Part shown: positions 33,847 to 42,857 of the stretch, piece by piece | Layout: each line of letters opens with the position of its first letter | How positions within the stretch are numbered: the first letter of the stretch is position 1 | Origin: Colimorpha sp045640985 | Lineage (GTDB): Bacteria > Bacteroidota > Bacteroidia > Bacteroidales > P3 | Reading direction: 5' to 3' | Assembly: GCA_045640985.1 (NCBI GenBank) | Contig: JAZUFZ010000004.1 | Location: 13,676 to 77,675 of the forward strand | Length of the DNA stretch: 64,000 nucleotides | Program-made: the position numbers and the translations under genes | Notes under the pieces: generated by a model | The model's database searches: none | Told to the model about the DNA's origin: nothing | Seen by the model: only the letters and a program-made list of their open reading frames with translations

Positions 33847-34929
33847 TTATTTCCCGCTTTTGCGCCGGTTGCAGTCACGACAGAGCATCTGACAGTTCTC
33901 CGCAATGGTACGCCCGCCGTCACACCACGGCGTGATATGGTCGGCTTCCATCTGCTCTATCTCAAAATGGTTTCCGCATATAGGACAAACGCCCAACTGC
34001 CGCTCATAGACTTCCCGTTTGGTATTGGCATCGAATGCCCGAATATCCAAGTGGTGTTCATCGTGGTCAAAAACGTAGGCATAAATGCCTTTTTTGGACT
34101 CCACATCGCTGTCTGACATCAACCGGGCCACTTCTTCCTCCAGGAGGACAGCATCGTAATTCTGGTCATGGTATCTGTCATACAGCGCTCCCCAGTCTAT
34201 GCCTTTCATTTCTTTGCGATACTTGGGAAATATTGCTTTCGTCCAATTTATCACACTCTGAAAATAGTTCCATAGCGCAACAGCATTAGGGTCGTGCTGA
34301 TGGTTTCCCATATAAATTTCAATGTTCCCCTTGGAAATCCAGCTGATAGCGGTCTCAAGATATTTCTGCCGATTGACTTCGCCTGCCACATATTTGTTAG
34401 CCAGATTGTAGGCAGCACAGTTGTTCTTGCTGAAATATCGCTTGGCATCGCTAACCCAGGAACCCGCATACACAGCATTTCTCAACTCCTGTTCCGTCAG
34501 TTCTTCTCCGGCGATATTGATAGTCTTGAACCATTTGAGTTTTTCGCTGTCGCTGCCATTGCAGATATAGACCTGCAGCTCATAATCAAGAATCTGATTC
34601 TGCTCGTCTTCCTTCAGGTTGTGGAAATAACGGAACATATAGGCAAAGTCGCCATTGACATATTGGCAGATACTGATGGTGCGTTGCTGACCGTCGATGA
34701 TTTCGTACGACCCGTCTTCGCGCACAGCCCAATACATCACATTGAGAGGAAAACCTTGCGTTAGAGTATCAATAACGGCATCGCGCTGCTTTTCTTTATA
34801 TACAAATTCGCGTTGATAGGGCGGTCTTACATCCAATTTGCCACCAAAAGCACATACGCCGTTTTCGGCATTATCTTCGTAACCTTGCGTAAGGTCGCGG
34901 ACGGTTATTTTATGAAGCTCTATTTGCAT
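33847..34929 (-). CDS. DUF262 domain protein with C-terminal HNH nuclease domain
   Basis: A 360-residue protein. The N-terminal DUF262 (ParB/Srx-like) domain includes PPYQREFVYKEKQRDAVID and the conserved IIDGQQRT loop (about 77-84). The C-terminal 45 residues are a zinc-ribbon HNH nuclease: CPICG, then ADHITPWCDGG and LCRDCNRRK (the last position of the triad is Asn, an HNN form). The arrangement recalls GmrS/GmrD-type and other DUF262 restriction proteins. It lies 17 bases after the EcoRI-type methyltransferase gene and is probably its restriction or effector partner (inference). Confidence 0.85.
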   Translation of the reverse strand: MQIELHKITVRDLTQGYEDNAENGVCAFGGKLDVRPPYQREFVYKEKQRDAVIDTLTQGFPLNVMYWAVREDGSYEIIDGQQRTISICQYVNGDFAYMFRYFHNLKEDEQNQILDYELQVYICNGSDSEKLKWFKTINIAGEELTEQELRNAVYAGSWVSDAKRYFSKNNCAAYNLANKYVAGEVNRQKYLETAISWISKGNIEIYMGNHQHDPNAVALWNYFQSVINWTKAIFPKYRKEMKGIDWGALYDRYHDQNYDAVLLEEEVARLMSDSDVESKKGIYAYVFDHDEHHLDIRAFDANTKREVYERQLGVCPICGNHFEIEQMEADHITPWCDGGRTIAENCQMLCRDCNRRKSGK

Positions 34930-34946
34930 AATAATTATCGTTTTTA

Positions 34947-36011
34947 TTATTGATTGTGTTCAGATTCTGCTGCAAATGATAGATTTTCTTCTTGCTGTAC
35001 GTATTTCACGGTGGGATTGCGACGACGGATAAGAATACGTGCATATTTTGGTTTACCGTTAATACATCCATCAGCATCCTTTACTAATGCGTAGTTTTTA
35101 TTTTTTAATCTTTCTATATCGGTACAATCTCTTGCATCAATGATCTCAAATTGTTCTGGATTGTATTTGTCTAAAAAGGTAATTGGCACGCCTATTATGC
35201 CGTCATAATCCATTGGAATATCGGCTGTTTTATCCACATTTATTGCGTTATAATTATCGTAACGAGGATACTCTTCAGGAGTGTATTTTTTGAAAAGAAT
35301 TAGATTTTCGTGACGTTCTTTATAATCTAAATTGGTAAACCAACGTACACCTTTTACCCTGATAAATTTATTTCCTTTTTCATCTATTCGATAACCAGCC
35401 GCATTTAATGGATAGTCTTGAGGAACGCCAAATTCTCTATCTCCGCTATGAATGCTTGCGCCAAGCCATATTTCTCCGTTCTTTATTAATTGGAAAACTT
35501 CCTTGTATGAAGTAGCATTTACGTTACCGATTATCAAAAATTTCTTATCATATTCTATCAATTGTGCCACATATTCTCTAAATAATGAAAATGGTGGGTT
35601 GGTCACCACAATATCGGCTTGTTTCAACAGTTCAATACACTCTTTTGAGCGGAAATCTCCGTCTCCTTGAAAATAGTTGATACCGATTTCATTCGGGTCG
35701 GGAACACGGTTGTTGTTTTTGTCTCCGTTGTATTCCAACCAGATGGCACGTTCCGAATCGTTTTGCGAAAACAAATCCCGTTCCTGGTTTTTGTAGCAAG
35801 TCGTAATGAGTTTTTTCAGTCCTAATTTCTCAAAATTATAACTGAAATAGTGAAAAAAATTGCTGACGCGTGGATCATCGCAGTTACAAAGCACCACTTT
35901 ATCCTTGAAATGCTCCTTATAATGCTTTAATTCGTTTTCTATATCCACGAGTTGAGTATAAAACTCATCCTTTTTGGCGTTTTTTGCCTGATTAAGGTTT
36001 TTATTTGCCAT
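34947..36011 (-). CDS. EcoRI-family adenine-specific DNA methyltransferase
   Basis: A 354-residue protein starting MANKNLNQAKNAKKDEFYTQ, the characteristic opening of the EcoRI-like adenine methylase family. It carries the amino-methylase motif NPPF in DIVVTNPPFSLF (about 159-170) and CNCDDPRVSNFFHYF near 50. It should methylate adenine-N6 in a specific DNA site. The start at 36011 directly follows a 12-bp inverted repeat; the longer frame from 36041 runs through that repeat. It is clearly A+T-richer than its neighbours. It is the first gene of a two-gene unit with the DUF262-HNH gene. Confidence 0.88.
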   Translation of the reverse strand: MANKNLNQAKNAKKDEFYTQLVDIENELKHYKEHFKDKVVLCNCDDPRVSNFFHYFSYNFEKLGLKKLITTCYKNQERDLFSQNDSERAIWLEYNGDKNNNRVPDPNEIGINYFQGDGDFRSKECIELLKQADIVVTNPPFSLFREYVAQLIEYDKKFLIIGNVNATSYKEVFQLIKNGEIWLGASIHSGDREFGVPQDYPLNAAGYRIDEKGNKFIRVKGVRWFTNLDYKERHENLILFKKYTPEEYPRYDNYNAINVDKTADIPMDYDGIIGVPITFLDKYNPEQFEIIDARDCTDIERLKNKNYALVKDADGCINGKPKYARILIRRRNPTVKYVQQEENLSFAAESEHNQ

Positions 36012-36012
36012 A

Positions 36013-36045
36013 ATGATTGATAGTTTTTGCATTACTATCAATCAT
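36013..36045 (-). promoter_or_regulatory. 12-bp inverted repeat abutting the methyltransferase start
   Basis: ATGATTGATAGT (36013-36024) and ACTATCAATCAT (36034-36045) form a perfect inverted repeat with a 9-base spacer, one base upstream of the start codon. It could be an operator for an autoregulator or an mRNA hairpin that limits translation. Confidence 0.65.
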
Positions 36046-36062
36046 CTAATCGGGCAATAAGA

Positions 36063-36251
36063 AAGGCGTGAACCTTCTACTCACATTCACGAGGAGCCTC
36101 GGAAGAACCCCGTTGTATCCCATAGATTAGCTCACGCCTTAGACGCAAGCATTAACATTTGGGATACTTTGGGGAAGCCTTAGCTTCCGTGAATTTGCTT
36201 TATCCGATTATTCAAAACAATCAGTTTCCGAGGCTTTTTGTTTGAATGTGA
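36063..36251 (-). ncRNA. Structured leader upstream of the methyltransferase
   Basis: Nested inverted repeats: TCACATTCA 36081-36089 with TGAATGTGA 36243-36251; AGCCTCGGAA 36095-36104 with TTCCGAGGCT 36226-36235; GTATCCCA 36115-36122 with TGGGATAC 36160-36167; hairpin GGAAGC/GCTTCC 36173-36188. A competing 9-bp pair (36063-36071 with 36132-36140) would exclude part of this fold. No ORF. It may be a regulatory leader, a separate RNA, or a mobile-element scar; the strand is inferred from the downstream gene. Confidence 0.45.
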
Positions 36252-36336
36252 ATAATAGCTAATGCGTTATTTCTAAATATGTTGTTTTACGATTCTATTT
36301 CCTTCAATAATATCAGTATTGTTACAATTTTAAGAG

Positions 36337-36370
36337 AAGGCTGGCGCGGATTTTCTGCCGGACCAGCCTT
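36337..36370 (-). terminator. Terminator of the M3 peptidase gene
   Basis: AAGGCTGG (36337-36344) pairs with CCAGCCTT (36363-36370), with an inner CGG/CCG pair. It lies 19 bases after the minus-strand stop at 36389; the following T-tract is weak. Confidence 0.7.
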
Positions 36371-36388
36371 GCGGGTTCTTCTTTGTTA

Positions 36389-38488
36389 TTATTTCAGACC
36401 TCTGTTCTTGAGGAGTGGTTCTACACTGGGATCCTTGCCGCGGAATTCGCGGTAAATGGTCATCAGGTCACGGGTGTTTCCGCTTTCGAGAATATGACGG
36501 AATTTCTTTGCCAGTTCTGGATTGTAGAGGTCTCCGCTCTCCTGGAAGGCGGCAAAGGCATCAGCATCGAGAATTGCGGTCCAGGTATAGCTGTAGTAAC
36601 CGGCATCATATCCTGTGGTAAAGATATGCTGGAAATAAGGGCTCTTGTAACGGCTGATGATTTCAGGTATCAGACCGATCTTGTTCAGAGCATTCTGCTC
36701 GAAGGTTTCGGGATCGATATGCTGTGCTTCCTTGATGGAATAATAATCCATATCCAGCAGACTTGCTGCGAGGAGCTCCGTATTGATGAATCCCTGACCG
36801 TAGGTACGGGCTGCGGCAATCTTCTCAATCAAAGCATCAGGAATAGCTTCGCCTGTCTGATAATGTTTTGCATAATCTTTCATCACTTCGGAATTGCGGC
36901 ACCAGTTCTCCATAATCTGGGAAGGCAGTTCCACAAAGTCGCGGGGCACGTTGGTGCCGGCGATGGAGCCGTAATGGCATTTTGAGAGCAGACCGTGGAG
37001 GGCATGACCGAACTCGTGGAAAAGGGTCTCGCTTTCATCAAAGTTCAGCATAGAAGGCTTGTCGCCGGTAGGTCTGGTGAAGTTGCAGACCACCTGGATT
37101 ACAGGAATCACATTATTGCCGTCCTTATCCACTTTCTGGCCGCGGAACTCGGTCATCCAGGCTCCGGAGCGTTTGCTTGCGCGTGGGAAGAAATCCATAT
37201 AAAGAATGCCTATCACATTGTCGCCGTCCATTACCTCGTAAGCGTGAGCTTCTTTATCATAGTTTGGAAGGTCGGGATTCTCCTTAAAGGTGATGCCATA
37301 GAGCTTGTTGGCAACGGCGAACGCACCTTCGCGGACTCCGTCAAGTGAGAAATAAGGTCTTACGACATCATCGTCGAGCTCGTAGCGAGCCTTGCGGAGT
37401 TTCTCGCTGTAGTAGCGCCAATCCCAAGGCTGGAGTTTTGCGTCCTTGCCGAGTTCTTCGGAGATCATCTTCTGGTATTCTGCGCATTCAGCCTTTGCCT
37501 TGTTGAGAGCTGGAGTCCAGATCTGGAGCAGACAATCGTAAACGGCTTTCGGTGTTTTGGCGAGACAGTCATCCAGTACATAATCGGCATGGGTTTCAAA
37601 GCCGAGGATATTGGCACGTTCAAGACGGAGATTTACGAGAGTATCGATAATCTTGGTGTTGTCAAACTCACCGCCGTTGCAACGGGTGCTGTAGGCGGTC
37701 CACATCTTCTCGCGGAGGTCGCGGTTGTTGCAGTTCTGCATGAAAGGCTCCCAGCTGGGCATCTGAAGCGTGAACAGATAGCCACCCTTTTCGCCGGCTG
37801 TCTCTTTGGCTGCGGAGAGCTGACCATCGGTAAGGCCAAGGTCTTTCACTTCCTCTTCCGTCAGGCGCAGTTCAAAGGCGTTGGTTGCCTTCAGCACATT
37901 CTGGGCAAAACGGAGGGTAAGGGATGCGATCTGCTCATTGAGTTCACGGAAACGGGCCTGCTGTGCTTCGGGCACGTTGGCGCCGCCTCTTACAAAGCCT
38001 TTATAGGTCTCTTCCAGAAGACGCATCTGTTCTTCGTTCAAGCCAAAAAATTCTTTCTGGTCATAAACGGCTTTCACACGATCCCAGAGCTTGGCGTTGA
38101 GACTGATGTCATCTCCATGGGCGCTCAGTTTCGGAGTTACCTCTTCGGCGATGGCTTCCATCTCATCGTTGTTCTCACACTCGCTGAGGTTGAAGAAAAC
38201 GCCGCAAACCTTGTCGAGCAGTTCGCCGCTGTACTCCATGGCTTCGATGGTATTCTCGAAAGTCGGGGCTTCTGGATTGTTTACAATTGAGTCGATTTCA
38301 GCCTTCTGCCGGGCCATACCTTCTTCAAAAGCGGGCATATAATGCTCAGCTTTGATCTGTTCAAACGGGGGCAAGCCATAAGGGGTGTCCCACTCTGCGA
38401 AAAATGGGTTTTCCATGTTGTTTTTGTTTCCGCATGAAGCCATAGCCAACATGGCTATTCCACATGCAATCAACGATACTTTTTTCAT
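36389..38488 (-). CDS. dcp: M3 family peptidyl-dipeptidase lipoprotein
   Basis: A 699-residue zinc metallopeptidase of the thimet/Dcp family, removing dipeptides from peptide C-termini. Zinc motif HEFGH at 491-495 within TLFHEFGHALHGLL; the third ligand Glu is in the following FVELPSQIMENW. The N-terminus MKKVSLIACGIAMLAMASC is a lipoprotein signal (lipobox MASC, Cys19), so it is anchored in the envelope rather than cytosolic as in E. coli. Single gene with its own terminator. Confidence 0.93.
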   Translation of the reverse strand: MKKVSLIACGIAMLAMASCGNKNNMENPFFAEWDTPYGLPPFEQIKAEHYMPAFEEGMARQKAEIDSIVNNPEAPTFENTIEAMEYSGELLDKVCGVFFNLSECENNDEMEAIAEEVTPKLSAHGDDISLNAKLWDRVKAVYDQKEFFGLNEEQMRLLEETYKGFVRGGANVPEAQQARFRELNEQIASLTLRFAQNVLKATNAFELRLTEEEVKDLGLTDGQLSAAKETAGEKGGYLFTLQMPSWEPFMQNCNNRDLREKMWTAYSTRCNGGEFDNTKIIDTLVNLRLERANILGFETHADYVLDDCLAKTPKAVYDCLLQIWTPALNKAKAECAEYQKMISEELGKDAKLQPWDWRYYSEKLRKARYELDDDVVRPYFSLDGVREGAFAVANKLYGITFKENPDLPNYDKEAHAYEVMDGDNVIGILYMDFFPRASKRSGAWMTEFRGQKVDKDGNNVIPVIQVVCNFTRPTGDKPSMLNFDESETLFHEFGHALHGLLSKCHYGSIAGTNVPRDFVELPSQIMENWCRNSEVMKDYAKHYQTGEAIPDALIEKIAAARTYGQGFINTELLAASLLDMDYYSIKEAQHIDPETFEQNALNKIGLIPEIISRYKSPYFQHIFTTGYDAGYYSYTWTAILDADAFAAFQESGDLYNPELAKKFRHILESGNTRDLMTIYREFRGKDPSVEPLLKNRGLK

Positions 38489-38545
38489 TTCTATATTAGT
38501 TTATATTATTTTTCCCGTATCAGTCTTTCGGTCTCTAAAGTCATA

Positions 38546-39964
38546 TCAATCTTCGTATCTCAAGAGTTTTTCAAAGAGTTCCGCATCGAAATGCTTGGCA
38601 ATGATAGTGTTCTTGGAATCCAGCAGGAACGTCTGCGGCGTGGATTCCACATCATATACCTCGCGCCAGTCCACGTTTGCCTCCCCGCCGTTCAAGTGGA
38701 ACCAGCCCTCCAGGTCGTGTTTCTTAATGAAGTTCTTCCAGAGTTCCACCGTATGTTCGTCGGGCTCCGTCATCACGGCATATACCGAGATACGGAATTC
38801 CTTGATCATTCGCGTCCAGGCCTCGTACAGCGCCGGCACCATTGTCTTGCAATGGCCGCAGGTGGGCGACCAGAAGAGCAGCAGTTTGAAGTCTCCGCCC
38901 GTCTGATGCAGCGAATGGGCCCAGCCCAAGGTGTCCTTCATAATCAGTTCCGGGGCAGTCTTTCCCACCAGAATATTCTCCCATTTGTTGGCTCTTACGA
39001 TCTGTTCTTCCACCACACTGGGGCTCATCCAGGTAACCAGACCCGACTCCCAGTAGCGGCGTACCAGATGCACATATACCTCGTCATATACCATTACCTT
39101 GCTCTGGAGATAATATTCCGTGATATCATGTATGAGATAACGGAACACATCCTCTGCGCCGCGGCTCCGGTCGATCAGCGAATCCAGATACGGCGTCAGC
39201 AGTTTCGGAGGCAGTCCGTTCAGCGTCTTCTCGATATAGGTTCTTGTCGGGGTCTTGAAAATATCCCTCGGCGTTCTCACGATCCAGTTCTCGTCCAGCG
39301 GGATATAGTCCCAGTAATGGGTAGCATAGTATTCATAGCGCTGCTGAGGCGTAAGGGTATCGCCGTTCTCCCCCACCACCGGCGGAATCACCGGACGGGT
39401 GGCGTTGGTCAGCTTTGCCAGCATACTTTCGGGATGGTCCTTTATGATATCCAGTTTCATCTGGTCGATTTCCTGACGGCGCTGGAGCCGATACTGCGCA
39501 TATTCCGCGCTGTCGCGGCCCTCGCGGCCTTCGGCTATGGCCTTCGTAATTTCGGCACTCCTGCGGTGGAAATCGCACATCAGTTCATTTTCCTTCGACC
39601 CTTTTACCGTCATCGTGGACGACCAGGCGCCCGCCTGTGCCGTGAACTCAAAATCAATCTTTTCGTTATATACCACCCAATCCACGAACTCTCCTTTGTC
39701 ATTGGCGAAGAAATACAGACCCGGCTTCAGCTCCCTTTTCTTGTTCTCAAACACAAAGCGCCCCTTCTTGTCGAGAAAGGCCGTGTCCAGAACGTAGGAA
39801 TTGCCCAGCATATAATAGCCCATCATAAGCATACTGTCCTGTCCGCCCACCGAAGTCATCACGATATGATAGCCTTTGCTGCCCGAAGGCTTCGCTGATA
39901 AAGGATTGCTTCCCGCCAGCAGGCACAGTCCTACCATAATGATACAAAATATCCGCCTTGTCAT
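38546..39964 (-). CDS. Secreted thioredoxin-like protein with DUF5106
   Basis: A 472-residue exported protein (signal ending LLAGSNPLSA). The N-terminal beta region (about 30-120) resembles the DUF4369-type domain, the middle helical part (about 130-320) matches DUF5106, and the C-terminal 150 residues are a thioredoxin/AhpC-TSA fold with active site Cys369-Gly-His-Cys372 in SPTCGHCKTM and the cis-Pro loop ESTPQTFLLD. It is probably a periplasmic disulfide oxidoreductase. Same strand as the M3 peptidase, 57 bases upstream. Confidence 0.85.
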   Translation of the reverse strand: MTRRIFCIIMVGLCLLAGSNPLSAKPSGSKGYHIVMTSVGGQDSMLMMGYYMLGNSYVLDTAFLDKKGRFVFENKKRELKPGLYFFANDKGEFVDWVVYNEKIDFEFTAQAGAWSSTMTVKGSKENELMCDFHRRSAEITKAIAEGREGRDSAEYAQYRLQRRQEIDQMKLDIIKDHPESMLAKLTNATRPVIPPVVGENGDTLTPQQRYEYYATHYWDYIPLDENWIVRTPRDIFKTPTRTYIEKTLNGLPPKLLTPYLDSLIDRSRGAEDVFRYLIHDITEYYLQSKVMVYDEVYVHLVRRYWESGLVTWMSPSVVEEQIVRANKWENILVGKTAPELIMKDTLGWAHSLHQTGGDFKLLLFWSPTCGHCKTMVPALYEAWTRMIKEFRISVYAVMTEPDEHTVELWKNFIKKHDLEGWFHLNGGEANVDWREVYDVESTPQTFLLDSKNTIIAKHFDAELFEKLLRYED

Positions 39965-40028
39965 TTTTTTATTGTAATTTATTTATTTGTACTACTTTAT
40001 ATAGTTCACGCGTCAGAATTTGACGATA

Positions 40029-40036
40029 CAAAGATA
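40029..40036 (-). promoter_or_regulatory. -7 box of the DUF5106 gene
   Basis: TATCTTTG on the minus strand, 65 bases upstream of the start at 39964. Confidence 0.6.
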
Positions 40037-40203
40037 CTCCTTTTTTTTGACATTATGGATAATTTCCAAATTTTTTTTCAACATTGCCCCTTTCCAAGCC
40101 CATTTCAGCCACATTCTAAGCGGTTTACAAGCCCCGGAATCCGTCATTCTTTCCCGCGCCGAAATTTTGAGATTCCGCCCCTTCTACTGCGCTGAAAATA
40201 AGG

Positions 40204-40322
40204 GGTATCTTCGGGCTATCTTCTTTTTATCTTCTTTTTATCTTTTTTCTATCTCTTATTCTTAGAAAAGTAGATAAAAAGAAGTTAATATGGAGATAAA
40301 AAGAAGATAGAAGGAAATTGCC
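40204..40322 (-). repeat. 119-bp asymmetric hairpin repeat, copy 3
   Basis: Again exactly 119 bp, in the same orientation as copy 2, with diverged ends (GGTATCTTCGGGCTATC and GATAGAAGGAAATTGCC) but a nearly identical core. It lies in the 670-base gap between the divergent DUF5106 and subtilase genes, which otherwise holds only promoters. Confidence 0.83.
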
Positions 40323-40526
40323 GCACAGTTATATCGGAGACATTCCGGGGAAATTTCCAGCAATAAGGGAAAAAGCCAAGGGAAGGAAGGAAACCAAGGG
40401 GACGGATGGACGGATTCCGGAGAGGAAGACAAGGGAAAGCTGTCTTTAATTTATTGATTTTCACACCCGAATTAATAATAAGCGAAAATAAATGTTAAAA
40501 AAGTCTTTTCTTATCAAAATAATGTG

Positions 40527-40535
40527 TATTTTTGC
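40527..40535 (+). promoter_or_regulatory. -7 box of the subtilase gene
   Basis: TATTTTTGC, 102 bases upstream of the chosen start at 40638; it lies inside the longer in-frame ORF and so argues against the start at 40524. Confidence 0.6.
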
Positions 40536-40637
40536 AAATTAATTCATCGTATGAACGAGGAACCTTTCCCCCGGAGAAAGGACGGACACAGTCAGATAAG
40601 ACACAGACAAATAAGAAATTACAAAAAAAATAATAAT

Positions 40638-42803
40638 ATGACTATGAAAAGTATGAGATTCCTTATGTACGGACTGCTGCTGATGCTTGGCAGCGGTGCT
40701 GTGGCACAAACCATTATTCCACTGAAACCCAATGAGGTTCGTCTGGAAGAGAACGAGAAATGTGATGCCAATACGAAATCCACAATTCTGAAACTCAAAC
40801 GCCAGAACCCCACCCAGGAGGTGCGAATGCTTGCCAAGGTAACAGCGCGCTTTGATGCCGCCAAACTCCAGTCGCAAGGCATCGTAGTCGGCTCCAAGGC
40901 GGGCCAGATCGTTACCCTGAGACTGACACTGGACAAAATCCGCGTGCTTGACACCTACAGCGAGGTTCTGCAATACAACATCGCACGCTCGATGGCTCCG
41001 ACCCTGAACCTGGTAAGGTTTGACACCCGCACCGACAGCGTTCATTCCGGCGAGGGTCTTCCCCAGGCCTACAACGGCGAAGGCGTGCTGGTCGGCATCA
41101 CCGACTGGGGCTTTGACTTCAAGCACCCAAACTACAACAACAACGGTGAAGACAACCGCCGTCTGCTCCGCGTATGGGACCAGTACAAGGTGGTCGGCCC
41201 TGCCCCCGAAGGCTTTGACTATGGCAGGGAATTTGACAACCGCCACGACATACTCCAGGCAAAATGCGACACTTCAAACATCTACGGACATCATACCCAC
41301 GGCACCCATGTGGCTGGTATTGCTGCCGGCCGCGGCGTGGATGGCGAATATATGGGTCAGGCTCCGTTTGCCAATCTGCTTTTCTCGGCATTCCTGCTGG
41401 ACGAGGCTTCATGGATTGACGCCGCCAACTGGATGAAGAACGTATCGAAAATTGAAGACAAACGTCTGGTAATCAACAGCAGCTGGGGCATGTACACCTT
41501 CAGCACACTCGACGGAACGTCACTTCTGAGCCAGGCCATCAACAGTCTTTCCGACAGCGGCGTAGTGTTCGTGGCCAGTGCAGGAAACAACGGAGACGTG
41601 GACTTCCACATCTCCAAGACCTTCAACGACGACACTTTGAAGACCGTCCCCTACAATAAAGTAACCTACAACGACCAGGCAGGCAATGCCCTCATTCTCT
41701 GGGGCACTCCACGTTCTCCATTTGAGGCCACCATCGAACTGGCATCCGCCGACACCGTCCTGACCATTCCCTGGTACAGCACAGCAGACGGCGACCAGTT
41801 TATCGACAGCATATTCGTAGTGGACAACGATACCCTTCACTTCGACCTTACCGTGGAACGCCGCAATCCACAGAACGGTCGTCCCCACATGCTCTTCAAC
41901 GTAGATTGTATCGGAAGCCGCGACCTCCGTCTGAAAGTGACCGCCCACAACGGAACCGTACATGGATGGAACGTATGCAATCTGACCAATCATGCAGGCA
42001 ATATGGGCATAAAATTTGAAAGCAAGGGACTTGACGGCTACACCGGAGGCGACCCCGCATACGGCATAAGTGAACCCAGCTGCGCCGAGAGCGCGATTTC
42101 AGTCGCTGCCCACATGTCCGACCATATTGACCTTATGTCAGGAGAATATCTTTCCGGCATCGCAGCCGACTTCTCAAGTGAAGGCCCAATCATGGACGGC
42201 CGACACAAGCCAGACATCTCCGCCCCCGGCATGAATGTGGTTTCTTCGCTCAATTCACAGGTGGATCCCGAAAACAGAGTAAACGCTTCGTTTAACTATA
42301 GCTATGCCGGAACAACCTATTCCTGGGGCAGAATGTCAGGAACTTCCATGTCAGGTCCAGCCGTAACCGGTATCGTGGCACTTATCCTCCAGGCCAACCC
42401 TAACCTCACCCCTGCCAACGTGAGAGACATCATCTGCCGAACCGCCCGCAACGACAACATGACCGGAGCGCTGATTGCCAACGACAGCATAAGCAACAAA
42501 TGGGGCTGGGGCAAGATCGATGCCCTTAAAGCCGTGAATGCCGCCCTGTCATTCGTAAGCGTGGAAGACATAGACGAACAATGGATGGAGAAATCACTTC
42601 AGGTATGGCCCAACCCTGCCACGACACAGGTAACCATCGGCACAGGCCGCAACGAATGCGTTCCCCTGCAGATATGGGACATGAACGGCCGTCTGGTATA
42701 TCAGAACGACGTAACACTTGAAACCACTATCGACATCTCACGCTGGGCAAAAGGTATCTATGTGGTAAGATGTGGCGGACGCACCTCGAAACTGGTAAAA
42801 TAA
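40638..42803 (+). CDS. Secreted S8 family serine protease with T9SS sorting domain
   Basis: A 721-residue subtilisin-like protease: signal peptide (FLMYGLLLMLGSGAVAQ), catalytic triad Asp156 (GITDWGFDF), His221 (HGTHVAGIAAG) and Ser570 (GTSMSGP), and an insert of about 200 residues between His and Ser regions as in other Bacteroidetes S8A proteins. The C-terminal 80 residues are a T9SS type A sorting domain (VWPNPATTQVTI, WAKGIYVVRC). It should be secreted by the type IX system and degrade host or dietary protein. The beta-helix lipoprotein gene follows 54 bases later. Confidence 0.9.
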   Translation: MTMKSMRFLMYGLLLMLGSGAVAQTIIPLKPNEVRLEENEKCDANTKSTILKLKRQNPTQEVRMLAKVTARFDAAKLQSQGIVVGSKAGQIVTLRLTLDKIRVLDTYSEVLQYNIARSMAPTLNLVRFDTRTDSVHSGEGLPQAYNGEGVLVGITDWGFDFKHPNYNNNGEDNRRLLRVWDQYKVVGPAPEGFDYGREFDNRHDILQAKCDTSNIYGHHTHGTHVAGIAAGRGVDGEYMGQAPFANLLFSAFLLDEASWIDAANWMKNVSKIEDKRLVINSSWGMYTFSTLDGTSLLSQAINSLSDSGVVFVASAGNNGDVDFHISKTFNDDTLKTVPYNKVTYNDQAGNALILWGTPRSPFEATIELASADTVLTIPWYSTADGDQFIDSIFVVDNDTLHFDLTVERRNPQNGRPHMLFNVDCIGSRDLRLKVTAHNGTVHGWNVCNLTNHAGNMGIKFESKGLDGYTGGDPAYGISEPSCAESAISVAAHMSDHIDLMSGEYLSGIAADFSSEGPIMDGRHKPDISAPGMNVVSSLNSQVDPENRVNASFNYSYAGTTYSWGRMSGTSMSGPAVTGIVALILQANPNLTPANVRDIICRTARNDNMTGALIANDSISNKWGWGKIDALKAVNAALSFVSVEDIDEQWMEKSLQVWPNPATTQVTIGTGRNECVPLQIWDMNGRLVYQNDVTLETTIDISRWAKGIYVVRCGGRTSKLVK

Positions 42804-42857
42804 TAATAGAAAACATTTAATAATACATTTATTAACACACATTAACACACCAAAACC

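Noticed and set aside
33847..34929. DUF262-HNH protein as a ParB-type partition protein
   Set aside because: The C-terminal zinc-ribbon HNH domain and the linkage to a methyltransferase fit restriction; no parA or parS-like sites are present.
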